From UBA1664 sp964531715 (GTDB lineage Bacteria > Pseudomonadota > Alphaproteobacteria > Micavibrionales > UBA1664), in assembly GCA_964531715.1 (NCBI GenBank), contig CAZHEE010000004.1:62001-126000 (forward strand): a stretch of 64,000 nucleotides of DNA. Direction: 5' to 3'. Numbering within the stretch: position 1 is the first letter of the stretch; each line of letters starts with the position of its first letter. A program made the translations under genes and the position numbers. The notes beneath the pieces were generated by a model. It saw only the letters and a program-made list of their open reading frames with translations, ran no database searches and was not told where the DNA came from. This document shows, in pieces, positions 1 to 8,546 of the stretch.

Positions 1-307
1 AGCGGCCATCCGCATTTAGTGTGCGGCGGATGATAATGTCACCTTCGACCTCAAAATCATGGTCTTTTAAAAGACTGAAAACGGGATGGCTTAATGGCAA
101 ATCAAAGCTTGCCGTGACACTGCCTTGCGCTGCATTTTTTCTGAGCAATCCGCTATCTGCCCGTGCGCCCAGGGCAAGGCCGAGTGAGTCGAGCAGGATT
201 GATTTCCCCGCGCCTGTCTCACCCGTTAAGGCCGTCATGCCGCGCTCCATCGCTAAAGACAGCGATTCTATCAACACAATATTATTGATGGTGAGATGGG
301 TGAGCAT
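1..307 (-). CDS. recN: DNA repair protein RecN, N-terminal fragment
   Basis: First 102 residues of RecN, the SMC-like ATPase of double-strand-break repair; the rest lies beyond the left edge of the window, so the truncation is not a mutation. The ATG is at 307. Visible are the family opening NNIVLIESLSL and a Walker A loop GETGAGKS at residues 29-36, followed by SILLDSLGLALGARAD, the RecN form of the ABC head. It follows bamD on the same strand, as in many alphaproteobacteria. No SOS-type operator was recognised in the 234 bases between it and bamD, which hold only a degenerate GGATTGC/GCAATGAC repeat remnant near 450-473. Confidence 0.93.
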   Translation of the reverse strand, partial: MLTHLTINNIVLIESLSLAMERGMTALTGETGAGKSILLDSLGLALGARADSGLLRKNAAQGSVTASFDLPLSHPVFSLLKDHDFEVEGDIIIRRTLNADGR

Positions 308-541
308 AGGCTATTTTTAAATATTAAAGCAGAGAAAGCAAATTCATTCTTTTACGGTGGCATTTGAATGACTTCGCCTTTCCTCTTTGGGAGAAGCGTC
401 AACTAAAAGGTAATGTATACAGAATGTAATCCACTTTACATTTTTCTGGATTGCACGCACAGAGGCGTGCAATGACGACTACAAGTAAAAAACTTAGTGG
501 CTTTGTGTCTTTTCGTGAAAATTACAAGATTTTTGAAAAAT

Positions 542-1360
542 CTACTCAGGTCTGAAAAGGCTTTCGACGGTTCTGTCTATTAGCCCTCGCTCGTCCAGTA
601 ATCGTTGACGCTCCGTATCATCGAGTAGCGCAAAGCTATCCTCGTACCAGACACTCCCAGGATAATTATAGCCGAGGACTGCTGCAACGCGGGTTGCCTC
701 CTGACGGATGCCGAGTGATAGATAGGCCTCAACCAATCTATGTAAGGCTTCGGGGACATGCGTGGTTGTCTGATAATCGCGCACCACATTTAAAAAACGG
801 CGGATGGCGGCGTGATATTGATTGCGTGTCAGATAATATCGCCCGACTTGCATCTCTTTTCCTGCCAAATGGTCAAGCGTTAAATCCAGTTTCAGCTTGG
901 CATCGCGCGCGTATTTTGAGTTCGGATAGGCTTGTAATAATCCTTGCAAGTTATCGCGGGCAAGGCGGGTCATTTCCTGATCACGCCCGACATCGGAAAT
1001 CTGGTCATAGAAATTGAGTGCTTTTAAATAAAGCGCGTAATCGACATTCTCGCTTCCCGGGTGGAGGCGGAGAAAGCGGTCTATCGCCAAAATGGATTCG
1101 GTGTAATCACCCCCTTCATAAGCCGCATAGGCCGCCATGAGTTGCGCTTGTGTTGCCCAACGGGAATAGGGGTGTTGCCGCTCAACATCATTAAATAATT
1201 GATAGGCGCGTGTGTAATTTCGCTCTTCTAACGCATCGGCCGCATCATTGTAAAGCTCCTCAACCGGGCGTTCAGGTTCTAAATTATCGAGATTATCATC
1301 ATTTCCTGCACATGCGGACAGGAATAGGGCGGCACAAAATAGGGGGATAAGATATTTCAT
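542..1360 (-). CDS. bamD: Outer membrane assembly lipoprotein BamD
   Basis: 272-residue lipoprotein of the BAM complex, which inserts beta-barrel proteins into the outer membrane together with BamA. The N-terminus is a lipoprotein signal with lipobox LSAC (Cys17). It is followed by TPR-like helical repeats: the stretch from about residue 35 with YNDAADALEERNYTRAYQLFNDVERQHPYS is the typical first BamD repeat, and YALYLKALNFYDQI and GRYYLTRNQYHAAIRRF mark later ones. Length matches the family. It lies between lpxC and recN on one strand. No strong ribosome binding site is visible before this ATG, but the signal peptide fixes the start. Confidence 0.95.
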   Translation of the reverse strand: MKYLIPLFCAALFLSACAGNDDNLDNLEPERPVEELYNDAADALEERNYTRAYQLFNDVERQHPYSRWATQAQLMAAYAAYEGGDYTESILAIDRFLRLHPGSENVDYALYLKALNFYDQISDVGRDQEMTRLARDNLQGLLQAYPNSKYARDAKLKLDLTLDHLAGKEMQVGRYYLTRNQYHAAIRRFLNVVRDYQTTTHVPEALHRLVEAYLSLGIRQEATRVAAVLGYNYPGSVWYEDSFALLDDTERQRLLDERGLIDRTVESLFRPE

Positions 1361-1409
1361 AACTATAATTTAATCGCCTTTGCTTACTAAAACAATGGCG
1401 GATTATTAA

Positions 1410-2330
1410 TTAAGCATTATAGGCAGGGTTTTTACTGTCCATAAATTGTTCGGCCTTGCCGATACCGAGGTGATCGATTGTTTCAACATAAGTACTCGTG
1501 TCATCAAATAATTTTCTAAGTAATTTATTGGTTAAGGCATGCCCACCTTTATGAGAGGTGAAACGCCCGATAATCGGCGCACCCGCAAGGTAAGTATCGC
1601 CTATCGCATCAAGCAGTTTATGACGCACAGGCTCTTTCGCGTGACGTAAACCCTCGGGATTGAGGATTTTATCATCATCAAACACAACGGCATTATCCAA
1701 GCCGCCGCCCTTAATCAGACCGGCCTTCATAAGCGTTTCAACCTCGCGGAGCTGTGTAAAAGTGCGACAAAAGGCAAGCTGGGTTTTAAAATCATCTGCC
1801 TCCATCAATTCAAAAGTGGCGGATTGCTCACCGATATTTTGATTATCAAAATCAATCGAGAACGTGAAAACACTTGAGATATCAGGCTCAAAACAAGCCA
1901 TGCGCCCGTCATTATCCTTAATTTCAACAGTTTTTAGAATGCGGATGGCTTTTCGTGGTGAGTTCTGCGCAATCAAGCCTGTTTGTTCAAAAGCGCGGAT
2001 AAACGGCATCGCGCTTCCGTCCATAATCGGCACTTCCGGACCATCGAGATAGATAATCGCATTATCAATCCCCATACCGGCAAAGGCCGCCATCAGATGC
2101 TCAATCGTGCTGACACTAATCTCATGCTCATTTTTAATTTTCGTGCAAAGCTGTGAAGCCTCAACATTATCCCAAACGGCGTGAATCTTTTGATGGTCTT
2201 TTTCAACATCCTGACGGATGAATGTTATCCCTTGATTTACGGGCGCAGGCGCAACGAGCATGGAGATGGTAACCCCGCTATGTAGGCCTTTACCTTTAAA
2301 ACTGACTTGTGATTTGAGTGTATGTTGCAT
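1410..2330 (-). CDS. lpxC: UDP-3-O-acyl-N-acetylglucosamine deacetylase LpxC
   Basis: Zinc deacetylase catalysing the committed step of lipid A synthesis, in the cytoplasm. The start is set at the ATG at 2330 (MQHTLKSQ), which is preceded by AAGGAAATACC; an upstream in-frame ATG at 2387 would add 19 unrelated residues. The resulting 306 residues match the family. Zinc ligands are visible: His78 in the EHLMAAFAGMGIDN motif, and the His/Asp of HKLLDAIGD near residue 236. The catalytic His is in GGHALTNKLL near residue 263. Its place next to ftsZ is the classical dcw cluster end, so envelope synthesis and division genes are co-located. Confidence 0.97.
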   Translation of the reverse strand: MQHTLKSQVSFKGKGLHSGVTISMLVAPAPVNQGITFIRQDVEKDHQKIHAVWDNVEASQLCTKIKNEHEISVSTIEHLMAAFAGMGIDNAIIYLDGPEVPIMDGSAMPFIRAFEQTGLIAQNSPRKAIRILKTVEIKDNDGRMACFEPDISSVFTFSIDFDNQNIGEQSATFELMEADDFKTQLAFCRTFTQLREVETLMKAGLIKGGGLDNAVVFDDDKILNPEGLRHAKEPVRHKLLDAIGDTYLAGAPIIGRFTSHKGGHALTNKLLRKLFDDTSTYVETIDHLGIGKAEQFMDSKNPAYNA

Positions 2331-2430
2331 TGGTATTTCCTTGGATTTTAAGATAATCCGTTCGGATGGCCAAGGAAACTCACGCAATGTTGCGATTTGT
2401 TACAGGAAAGATAGATTTTAAATAGAAAGC

Positions 2431-2543
2431 GTCATTGCGAGGGAGCCCCCTGCCTTCGCAGAGGGCAGGCTTTGCGACCGCGGCAATCCATAGTATGTTT
2501 AAGATCGTATGGATTGCTTCATCACTCCGTTCCTCGCAATGAC
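2431..2543. repeat. Dispersed inverted repeat, family B (GTCATTGCGAGG ends)
   Basis: A 113-bp intergenic element ending in perfect inverted 12-mers, GTCATTGCGAGG on the left and CCTCGCAATGAC on the right. Inside it are a second inverted pair (GCAATCCATA / TATGGATTGC) and a GC-rich hairpin. A related full copy is at 20909-21002 and partial copies are at 35432 and 53932. Confidence 0.9.
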
Positions 2544-2594
2544 AAAAAGTTGTATTATAAATTTTATTTAGAAATTACTATAGTAACAACTGTG

Positions 2595-2667
2595 GTCATG
2601 CCGAGCGAAGTCGAGGGATCTAAAGATCCATTAGACCTCTCCGCTCATTGCATTCGGTCGAGATGAC
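2595..2667. repeat. Dispersed inverted repeat, family A (GTCAT...GATGAC)
   Basis: A 73-bp element between lpxC and ftsZ with left arm GTCATGCCGAGCGAAGTCGA, an inner GGGATCT, and right arm ...CGGTCGAGATGAC. Related copies are at 11317, 45927 (carrying a GIY-YIG gene), 53704 and 58659. Confidence 0.9.
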
Positions 2668-2686
2668 ACAAATTCTAAAAGCTTTT

Positions 2687-4465
2687 CTAACTAATCTGAC
2701 GTCTTAAAAAAGCCGGGATTTCAAGGTCAGCCGCACCGTTGAGGGCGGATGGCTTCGCTTGAACAGCTGGGGCATCAATCGGCAGCATGCCTTGCTGTTG
2801 CGTTCCTACATTTTGAACATTCGGCACGGGGGCGTCATAACTACTCACCACTGTTTTACGTTCGGCAGTAATTGTATTAGGTGCGTAACCGCCATTGCCT
2901 GTTGATCCAGAGGAGCTTGTATCCGTTTTTTCATCAGAAACATCCACATCCTGACGGTTGCGTCCTGTAATACGCTCAAAAAGCGAGGGTGTCTTACGCT
3001 CAGAAACTGACTGTTGAGAAGGTATAGTCGGGCTTAAAGGTGGTGTTAAATTTAAAGATGACTTCGCAGTTTTTTGCTCTTCACGCGGTGGTGCGTAAGG
3101 TGGAATAACTGAACTATGTGAGTGAGTTACAGGTGTTTGTTCAACCTGAATTTGAGCCGCCTGTGCAGTCGCGGCAGAATTATGCGTTGTATAAACAGGC
3201 TGTGTGTCAGTAACTGTTTGCGCTGTTGCCTGCTGTTGAACGGGCGCAGGTTGCTCTGCCATTACAGTTGGCTGTTGCTGTAGAATAGTGACTGGTTGAA
3301 TTTGGGCGGATGCGGTGGCAATTTTAGGCTGTTGAGCGTCATTTTTATTGACACGTGAAGGCTCTGGATAACGCGCAACGAAGCTATCGACGGGTGTTTC
3401 CGTGTGGATTTTTTCCACCGTAGGGGTGGCTGGCGTTTGGGTGATACTACTCGCAACATTCGTCATAGAACGTAGCGGGCGTGTCGCCGCGCGGCGATTA
3501 ATCTCCGCCTCAATACCTGTTGCAACAACCGTGATACGCATTGAACCCTCAAGTGAATCATCAAATGATGTTCCGAAAATGATTGTCGCGTCAGGGTCAA
3601 CTTCCTCCGTGATGCGGTTGCTCGCCTCTTCAATTTCAAAGAGGGTTAAATCATGCCCACCGCAAACATTAATCAAAACAGATGTCGCGCCCTTCATGGA
3701 TACATCATCAAGGAGCGGATTATTAATGGCTTGTTCCGCCGCCTCAATCGCGCGACGTTCACCGCTTGCCTCGCCTGTGCCCATCATCGCCTTGCCCATT
3801 TCGGATGTGGCGGAGCGGATATCGGCAAAGTCAAGATTGATCATACCCGGTACAACCATCAGGTCGGTCACACCGCGAACCCCAGATTGTAAAACATTAT
3901 CGGCGAGGCGAAACGCTTCTGAAAAAGTTGTTTTCTCATTGGCAATGCGGAATAAATTCTGGTTCGGGATAACGATTAACGTATCAACATGCGCCGCCAT
4001 TTCCTCAATCCCGGCATCGGCGAGGCGCATGCGTTGCGCACCCTCAAATTGAAACGGTTTTGTCACAACACCAACGGTCAAAATCCCTTTTTCTTTACAA
4101 GCCTGCGCAATGACAGGCGCAGCACCCGTGCCTGTCCCACCACCCATGCCGGCGGTGATGAAAACCATGTTTTGACCCTCAAGCCTTTCAAGCACTTCAC
4201 CCAACGACTCTTCGGCCGCGGCACGCCCGATTTCAGGCCGCGCCCCCGCCCCAAGCCCGCCTGTTGAAACAGTGCCAAGCTGTATGATATTTTGTGATAA
4301 GGATTTTTCAAGCGCTTGCGCATCCGTGTTACAAGCGATGAAATTCACACCGTCCAGCTTTGACTCAATCATATTATTAACGGCGTTACCACCCGCCCCA
4401 CCGACACCGATAACGGTTATTTCAGGTTTGAAAGGTCCTTTAATGTGCGTGTCAGAGCCGTGCAT
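2687..4465 (-). CDS. ftsZ: Cell division GTPase FtsZ
   Basis: Tubulin-like GTPase that forms the cytokinetic Z ring. The start at 4465 has an AGAGGA sequence 11 bases upstream. The GTPase domain covers about residues 12-330, with VGGAGGNAVNNM near residue 21 and the tubulin signature GGGTGTG at 108-114. It is followed by an unusually long (about 240-residue) low-complexity linker rich in Gln, Pro, Thr and Ala, and then the C-terminal peptide LEIPAFLRRQIS, the site that binds FtsA and other partners. Long linkers are known in alphaproteobacterial FtsZ. It lies downstream of ftsA, as expected. Confidence 0.98.
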   Translation of the reverse strand: MHGSDTHIKGPFKPEITVIGVGGAGGNAVNNMIESKLDGVNFIACNTDAQALEKSLSQNIIQLGTVSTGGLGAGARPEIGRAAAEESLGEVLERLEGQNMVFITAGMGGGTGTGAAPVIAQACKEKGILTVGVVTKPFQFEGAQRMRLADAGIEEMAAHVDTLIVIPNQNLFRIANEKTTFSEAFRLADNVLQSGVRGVTDLMVVPGMINLDFADIRSATSEMGKAMMGTGEASGERRAIEAAEQAINNPLLDDVSMKGATSVLINVCGGHDLTLFEIEEASNRITEEVDPDATIIFGTSFDDSLEGSMRITVVATGIEAEINRRAATRPLRSMTNVASSITQTPATPTVEKIHTETPVDSFVARYPEPSRVNKNDAQQPKIATASAQIQPVTILQQQPTVMAEQPAPVQQQATAQTVTDTQPVYTTHNSAATAQAAQIQVEQTPVTHSHSSVIPPYAPPREEQKTAKSSLNLTPPLSPTIPSQQSVSERKTPSLFERITGRNRQDVDVSDEKTDTSSSGSTGNGGYAPNTITAERKTVVSSYDAPVPNVQNVGTQQQGMLPIDAPAVQAKPSALNGAADLEIPAFLRRQIS

Positions 4466-4641
4466 TTGATCGTAAATCCTCTAATAATAACAATGCGTTT
4501 ATGTTGTTTTTTGAAGTGAAACATGAGAGTAGCCTTGATGAAAAGCCATGATCTTTTCGAATCACTTACTAAAAGCATAGGTGCTTCGTTTCCGAAATGC
4601 AAATCACGTAAAATTTTTTATACAAATAAATAGTGGTGTCG

Positions 4642-5910
4642 TTACCAATTATCTTTAACCCATTGAACGATGCGCGGCCAGAGAGGCTGCTCAGGTTCGC
4701 TGTCACCTAATTTCGGTTGTTCATCAAGCCGTGTACAGGCATAATGGATTATCCCTGTACAGGTTGCAAATTCAGGGCCGCTGGTTGATTCCGCCAGGCC
4801 GTCTATCCCGACGGGTTTACCCATTCTCACTTGTTTATTCAGCATCAATGCAGCGAGGTCATGCACGCCAGGTAACTGACACGCCCCACCTGTTAAGACC
4901 GCTCTGCCGCCTGTATAGGCATCCATCTCATTTACATCGATATCACCGCGAATCATCTCGAATATCTCTTCAATCCGTGGGCGGATAATATTGATTATTG
5001 TCGCACGGCTTTCCTGTTTGTGTGCCGCCTCGTTATCCTCACCCAAGGTCGGGACATCAATCATCTCATTCGAATCACTTAAGGCATTGGCACATGAGCC
5101 ATAGAGATTTTTAATCCGTTCCGCCTCATGAAATGGTGTATTGAGAATGCTTGCCAAGTCATTCGTGACATGCCATCCGCCGACAGGCACTGCGCCCGCG
5201 TGAATGATTGACCCCTGATGGAACACGGCGTAGCTGGTCACCCCCGCCCCCATATCAATGACAAGACAGCCCATCTCTCGCTCATCTTCAATCAGTGAGG
5301 ATAGCCCCGCCGCATATGGTGCCAGGCACAGGCAGTCCACATCCAGATGGTTTTTTTCCGCAATGGTAATTACGTTTTTGAGCGCTCCAGTCTCGGCATG
5401 GACGCAATGCACCGTGACATTGAGCGTTTCAGCATGCATACCAATCGGGTTTTCAATCCCGCTATGCCCATCCACCTGATAAGCAGTCGGGATAGAGTGA
5501 ATAATAGCATGAGCCTCGTCACGGCAGCTTTCTTCCAATTTGATAAGCGCTGTTTGAATATCAGTTTCACCAATTTCGCGATTTAAAATAGTGACAGGAA
5601 GTGTCGCACGGCTTGATTGTGTATAAGTTGACGGAATGGCAATCACAACATCACGAAGCGGATAGCCTCTCATGATTTTCGCGGCCATGGTTTCGGCGGC
5701 ATGGAGGGCCTTTTTGACAGTATTCTCGGCGGCTTTTAAATCAGTAATAATGCCGGCCTTGACGCCTTCAGAGGCAACATGCCCAATGCCGATAATCTCT
5801 GCCCCACCATTATCATCCGTAACCCGTGCGATGAAGCAGACGGTTTTCGCGCTTCCGATATCGATTGCGGCAATAATAGAGCCTTTGGCGCGGGTTTTTA
5901 AAATGGGCAT
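4642..5910 (-). CDS. ftsA: Cell division protein FtsA
   Basis: Actin-like ATPase that anchors FtsZ to the inner membrane and recruits later division proteins. The 422 residues carry the actin-fold phosphate-1 motif AAIDIGSAKTVCFIARV at about 14-30, the phosphate-2 region LVIDMGAGVTSYAVF near 215, and the adenosine motif VLTGGACQLPGV near 335. The C-terminal WPRIVQWVKDNW looks like the usual amphipathic membrane-targeting helix. No convincing ribosome binding site precedes the ATG at 5910. ftsQ and the mur genes, which often precede ftsA, are absent; an ECF sigma gene is found instead, so the dcw cluster is broken here. Confidence 0.97.
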   Translation of the reverse strand: MPILKTRAKGSIIAAIDIGSAKTVCFIARVTDDNGGAEIIGIGHVASEGVKAGIITDLKAAENTVKKALHAAETMAAKIMRGYPLRDVVIAIPSTYTQSSRATLPVTILNREIGETDIQTALIKLEESCRDEAHAIIHSIPTAYQVDGHSGIENPIGMHAETLNVTVHCVHAETGALKNVITIAEKNHLDVDCLCLAPYAAGLSSLIEDEREMGCLVIDMGAGVTSYAVFHQGSIIHAGAVPVGGWHVTNDLASILNTPFHEAERIKNLYGSCANALSDSNEMIDVPTLGEDNEAAHKQESRATIINIIRPRIEEIFEMIRGDIDVNEMDAYTGGRAVLTGGACQLPGVHDLAALMLNKQVRMGKPVGIDGLAESTSGPEFATCTGIIHYACTRLDEQPKLGDSEPEQPLWPRIVQWVKDNW

Positions 5911-5963
5911 TGTTTAACAGATACTTTAAATAGTGGTTAGGGTCTGTATTTATTATAAGTAAA

Positions 5964-5990
5964 AAAGCCCCTTTATTAAAGGGGCTTTAA
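5964..5990 (-). terminator. Rho-independent terminator after the sigma factor gene
   Basis: Perfect 11-bp stem (AAAGCCCCTTT with its complement) and a 3-base loop; on the minus strand it is followed by a U-rich tract. It lies 25 bases past the stop of the ECF sigma gene and separates it from ftsA. Confidence 0.9.
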
Positions 5991-6014
5991 AATTTGTAAA
6001 AATACATTTTCAAA

Positions 6015-6557
6015 TTATGCGGCGTTTAACAATTTATCATCGTTACTATTAATGTTGATTGAGAAACCATGCGCCAATGTTTCATCATTAATCACATCTT
6101 GCAGTAATGACCGTGCCCTTGAGAGGCGTGAACGTACTGTCCCGACAGGAATATTCAAGGCTTCAGCTGTTTCCTCATATTTCATGCCTTGAACACAAAC
6201 CATGACAAGAATATCGCGGTGGTCTTGTGATAATTTATTCATAGCTTCGCCGACTTCCTGAACCAGAATTTTATCATTTTGATTTGAAACAATTTCTGTT
6301 TTCTCCAAAATTGGTTCTGGGTCATACTGGCTTTCAAATTTCACCTTACGGCGATAACCTGAAACAAAGAGATTATACATGATCTTTGATGTCCAGCTGA
6401 AAACATTACTGTTTTCTTCAAACAGATGTTTTTTCTCATAAGCTCTTAAAATTGTGTTTTGAAGCAAATCATCCGCGTCTGCATTATTTTTCGTTAAACG
6501 TAATGCAAAACGTCTTAGTTTTTCCATTTCAGTAATCAGTTGGTTATCAGTAAACAT
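6015..6557 (-). CDS. ECF-family RNA polymerase sigma factor, EcfG/RpoE-like
   Basis: 180-residue group 4 sigma factor. Region 2 spans about residues 10-75 (LRRFALRLTKNNADADDLLQNTILRAYE, then SWTSKIMYNLFVSGYRRK). Region 4 spans about 105-160 (LSQDHRDILVMVCVQGMKYEETAEALNIPVGTVRSRLSRAR, a helix-turn-helix). An AAAGGAGA ribosome binding site precedes the ATG. The sequence resembles the general stress sigma factors of alphaproteobacteria, and three GGAAC...GTT sites lie nearby (7683, 9195, 10121). However, no recognisable NepR or PhyR gene adjoins it, so assignment to EcfG is an inference. A GGAACC lies in its own upstream region without a clear -10. Confidence 0.88.
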   Translation of the reverse strand: MFTDNQLITEMEKLRRFALRLTKNNADADDLLQNTILRAYEKKHLFEENSNVFSWTSKIMYNLFVSGYRRKVKFESQYDPEPILEKTEIVSNQNDKILVQEVGEAMNKLSQDHRDILVMVCVQGMKYEETAEALNIPVGTVRSRLSRARSLLQDVINDETLAHGFSININSNDDKLLNAA

Positions 6558-6681
6558 TTATTCTCTCCTTTATTTGATAAATTGAGAATAGGGTTCCAAT
6601 GTAACGCAGGTATGTCATAGATGTTTCAAACATGAAAAACTTTGTTTCCATTTTGTAACATTTTGATATAATCATTAATGT

Positions 6682-7419
6682 ATGATAAATTCTAAAGTGT
6701 TAAGCCTTGAAGATGATGAGAATTTAGCGATTGTTATGCGTCATTATTTTGATGATGAAAATATCGATTTAAAACAAGTGAGAACCGGTGCGGATTGCAT
6801 TATAGAACTTGGCAGAAATAAATATGACATTCTTTTAATGGATTTAGGCTTGCCGGATGTTGATGGTCTGACACTTATTCCTGAAATTAAGCAGATACAT
6901 AAAGGGGCAGTAATCGTTATCAGCGGAAAAAGCAGCACGACTGATAAAATTGTTGGGCTTGAAATGGGTGCTGATGACTATATGACTAAGCCTTTTGAGA
7001 TGCGTGAACTGGTCGCACGTATTAAAGCAAACATGCGACGTTCTGTAACATCATCTGAAACGCATAAAGATTCTTTTGATAGTGATGATATGGAGCGTTA
7101 TGAATTTGAAGGTTGGCACTATAACGCAGCAAAGCTTTCTTTAAAAAACCCGGATGGTGAGGCAGTTGAATTAACATCCGGTGAATGCGAACTTCTTCAA
7201 CTCTTCTTACAATCGAAAGGCCGCGCATTGTCACGTGAATATCTCTTTGAGCAAACGCGCGGTGATAATTTTGATGCTTATGATCGTTCTATTGATATTC
7301 AGGTCACACGGTTGCGTAAAAAACTGGATGATGACCCCAATCATTCACGCATTATAAAAACAGTACGCGGCGTTGGTTACATGTTTATTGCGGATGTTAC
7401 GAAACAAAGCGCAGCATAG
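6682..7419 (+). CDS. OmpR/PhoB-family DNA-binding response regulator
   Basis: 245 residues. The N-terminal receiver domain (about 1-120) has the acidic pair in LSLEDDEN, the phospho-acceptor Asp54 (LLMDLGLPD) and the conserved Lys103 (DDYMTKPFEM). The C-terminal winged helix (about 140-240) carries ELTSGECELLQLFLQSKGRALSREYL and the recognition region DRSIDIQVTRLRKKLDDDP, ending in IIKTVRGVGYMF. It is divergently transcribed from the ECF sigma gene with 124 bases between them. No sensor kinase adjoins it; the partner may be encoded elsewhere. A CtrA-type identity is possible but not supported by anything specific here. Confidence 0.93.
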   Translation: MINSKVLSLEDDENLAIVMRHYFDDENIDLKQVRTGADCIIELGRNKYDILLMDLGLPDVDGLTLIPEIKQIHKGAVIVISGKSSTTDKIVGLEMGADDYMTKPFEMRELVARIKANMRRSVTSSETHKDSFDSDDMERYEFEGWHYNAAKLSLKNPDGEAVELTSGECELLQLFLQSKGRALSREYLFEQTRGDNFDAYDRSIDIQVTRLRKKLDDDPNHSRIIKTVRGVGYMFIADVTKQSAA

Positions 7420-7493
7420 CACAAGGATGTTTCATACTTAGGGAACCATTATCCCTCAAATTCCTTTATTTAATAAATAGCAAAGGGAAAACT

Positions 7494-7673
7494 ATGAAAC
7501 ACAATAATCAGAATAATCCAATAGATATTAAACATGCCGATTTTGTAAAGCAGATCGCATTAAAAGAAATGATGGAAACGCATAAAAATATCACTAATTT
7601 GCGCGAGCCGGTCGCGAACCTTGAAATGATTTTTGGTGATGATACAACGGATTACATGTTTACCCAGAAATAA
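7494..7673 (+). CDS. Small hypothetical protein, 59 residues
   Basis: ATG at 7494 preceded by AAAGGGAAA; ends at TAA 7671-7673. The product is 59 residues, polar, with an Asn/Gln-rich start (MKHNNQNNP) and a predicted helical middle (FVKQIALKEMMETHKN). It follows the response regulator and precedes another small gene. A GGAAC lies 38 bases upstream but without a clear GTT -10 partner. Small anti-sigma factors (NepR) occur in similar places, but the NepR motif is not seen. Function unknown. Confidence 0.55.
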   Translation: MKHNNQNNPIDIKHADFVKQIALKEMMETHKNITNLREPVANLEMIFGDDTTDYMFTQK

Positions 7674-7682
7674 ACTGTTACA

Positions 7683-7708
7683 GGAACAAGAAACAGTCTT
7701 TATCAGTT
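7683..7708 (+). promoter_or_regulatory. Candidate ECF (EcfG-type) promoter
   Basis: GGAAC at 7683-7687, an 18-base gap, and GTT at 7706-7708, matching the known GGAAC-N16/17-(N)GTT pattern of alphaproteobacterial general stress promoters. It lies 27 bases before the next small gene. Short motif; chance matches are possible. Confidence 0.45.
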
Positions 7709-7734
7709 TGCATCATAACAATATAAAGGAGATT

Positions 7735-7938
7735 ATGATGCACAAAGAAGAAATGATTAGACAATTGGATATAGAGGAAGCCGTCCTTACCATTAATAGT
7801 GAGAATTTCGATGAGAAGTTCCACGGGGCTTTAAGTGAAGATGAGGTAACTTTAACAATTATTCAAAGATTGGATCATGCCAACAGTGAACAAGTATGGG
7901 CAGAGCTTCACAATCAAATCGACCCATCATATCAGTAA
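7735..7938 (+). CDS. Small hypothetical protein, 67 residues
   Basis: Start chosen at the ATG at 7735 because AAAGGAG lies 6 bases upstream; the longer in-frame ORF from 7633 overlaps the previous gene and lacks such a site. The product is acidic and helical (EEMIRQLDIEEAVLTINSENFDEKF). It sits behind a candidate ECF promoter and before a strong terminator, so it may be a monocistronic stress gene. No family recognised. Confidence 0.6.
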   Translation: MMHKEEMIRQLDIEEAVLTINSENFDEKFHGALSEDEVTLTIIQRLDHANSEQVWAELHNQIDPSYQ

Positions 7939-7955
7939 GAACTAAACAATAAATC

Positions 7956-7989
7956 AAAGCCGAGATAGAGATATTTCGGCTTTTTTTTT
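7956..7989 (+). terminator. Rho-independent terminator
   Basis: Stem AAAGCCGA paired with TCGGCTTT around a 12-base loop, followed by a run of nine T. It ends the small plus-strand gene and abuts the convergent MgtC-like gene. Confidence 0.9.
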
Positions 7990-8458
7990 ATTTCTCCTGA
8001 AATTTATCAAACAGATTTCTTGCCAAAATCAAAATAAGCCAGATTGTAACAAAGCTGAAAAAGGCGAGAATAATCTGCCCAAAACCGATGCAAAGGCCGA
8101 TAATTGACGAGCCCCAAATTCCTGCCCCCGTAGCCGTCCCTATAATTTCATTATTACTGTTTTTGATGATAGCGCCCGCGCCCAGGAAGCCTATACCTGT
8201 TAATGAGCCTGCAATGATTTTACCGAGATCAAGGCGTATAAAATCATCTTCATTATGATAAACTGAATATAGCTCTTGTCCTAAAATGGCAATAACACAG
8301 GCCGAAACGCAGACAATCATATAGGCGCGAAAATCGACGGGCTTGTTTTTGACATCGCGGTCAATACCGATAAGGCAGCCAAAAAGCGCCGCAATGAATA
8401 TACGAAATGCCAATTCGCCATAGGTAATTGTTTCAAGTGTTCCGAGATAATCAAGCAT
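7988..8458 (-). CDS. MgtC/SapB-family inner membrane protein
   Basis: 156-residue membrane protein of the MgtC/SapB family, which in other bacteria is linked to magnesium limitation and acid or host stress. The family core is visible: FRIFIAALFGCLIGIDRD in the first membrane segment, DFRAYMIVCVSACVIAILG, then LGKIIAGSLTGIGFLGAGAIIKN and GTATGAGIWGSSIIGLCIG. About four to five hydrophobic segments and no long C-terminal ACT-like domain are seen, so this is the short form. It lies among stress-type genes. The substrate is not known for this family. Confidence 0.88.
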   Translation of the reverse strand: MLDYLGTLETITYGELAFRIFIAALFGCLIGIDRDVKNKPVDFRAYMIVCVSACVIAILGQELYSVYHNEDDFIRLDLGKIIAGSLTGIGFLGAGAIIKNSNNEIIGTATGAGIWGSSIIGLCIGFGQIILAFFSFVTIWLILILARNLFDKFQEK

Positions 8459-8494
8459 AATTATAATCTATAGTGTTTTGTAATCTTTAACAAA

Positions 8495-8527
8495 GAAAAA
8501 GCCCGAATAAATATATTCGAGCTTTTT
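8495..8527 (-). terminator. Rho-independent terminator after the OmpA-like gene
   Basis: Stem of AAAAAGC-CCGAATA against TATTCG-A-GCTTTTT with a short AT loop, 20 bases past the stop of the minus-strand OmpA-like gene. A- and T-runs on both sides make it potentially bidirectional. Confidence 0.8.
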
Positions 8528-8546
8528 AAATTGTAAATTGGGCAGT

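Noticed and set aside
3402..4052. 216-residue plus-strand ORF opposite ftsZ
   Set aside because: Antisense to the conserved FtsZ GTPase domain; no independent support.
7494..7938. Two small ORFs considered as NepR anti-sigma factors
   Set aside because: Neither shows the NepR helix pattern ending in a conserved Pro-Arg-Leu stretch; kept as unknown proteins.
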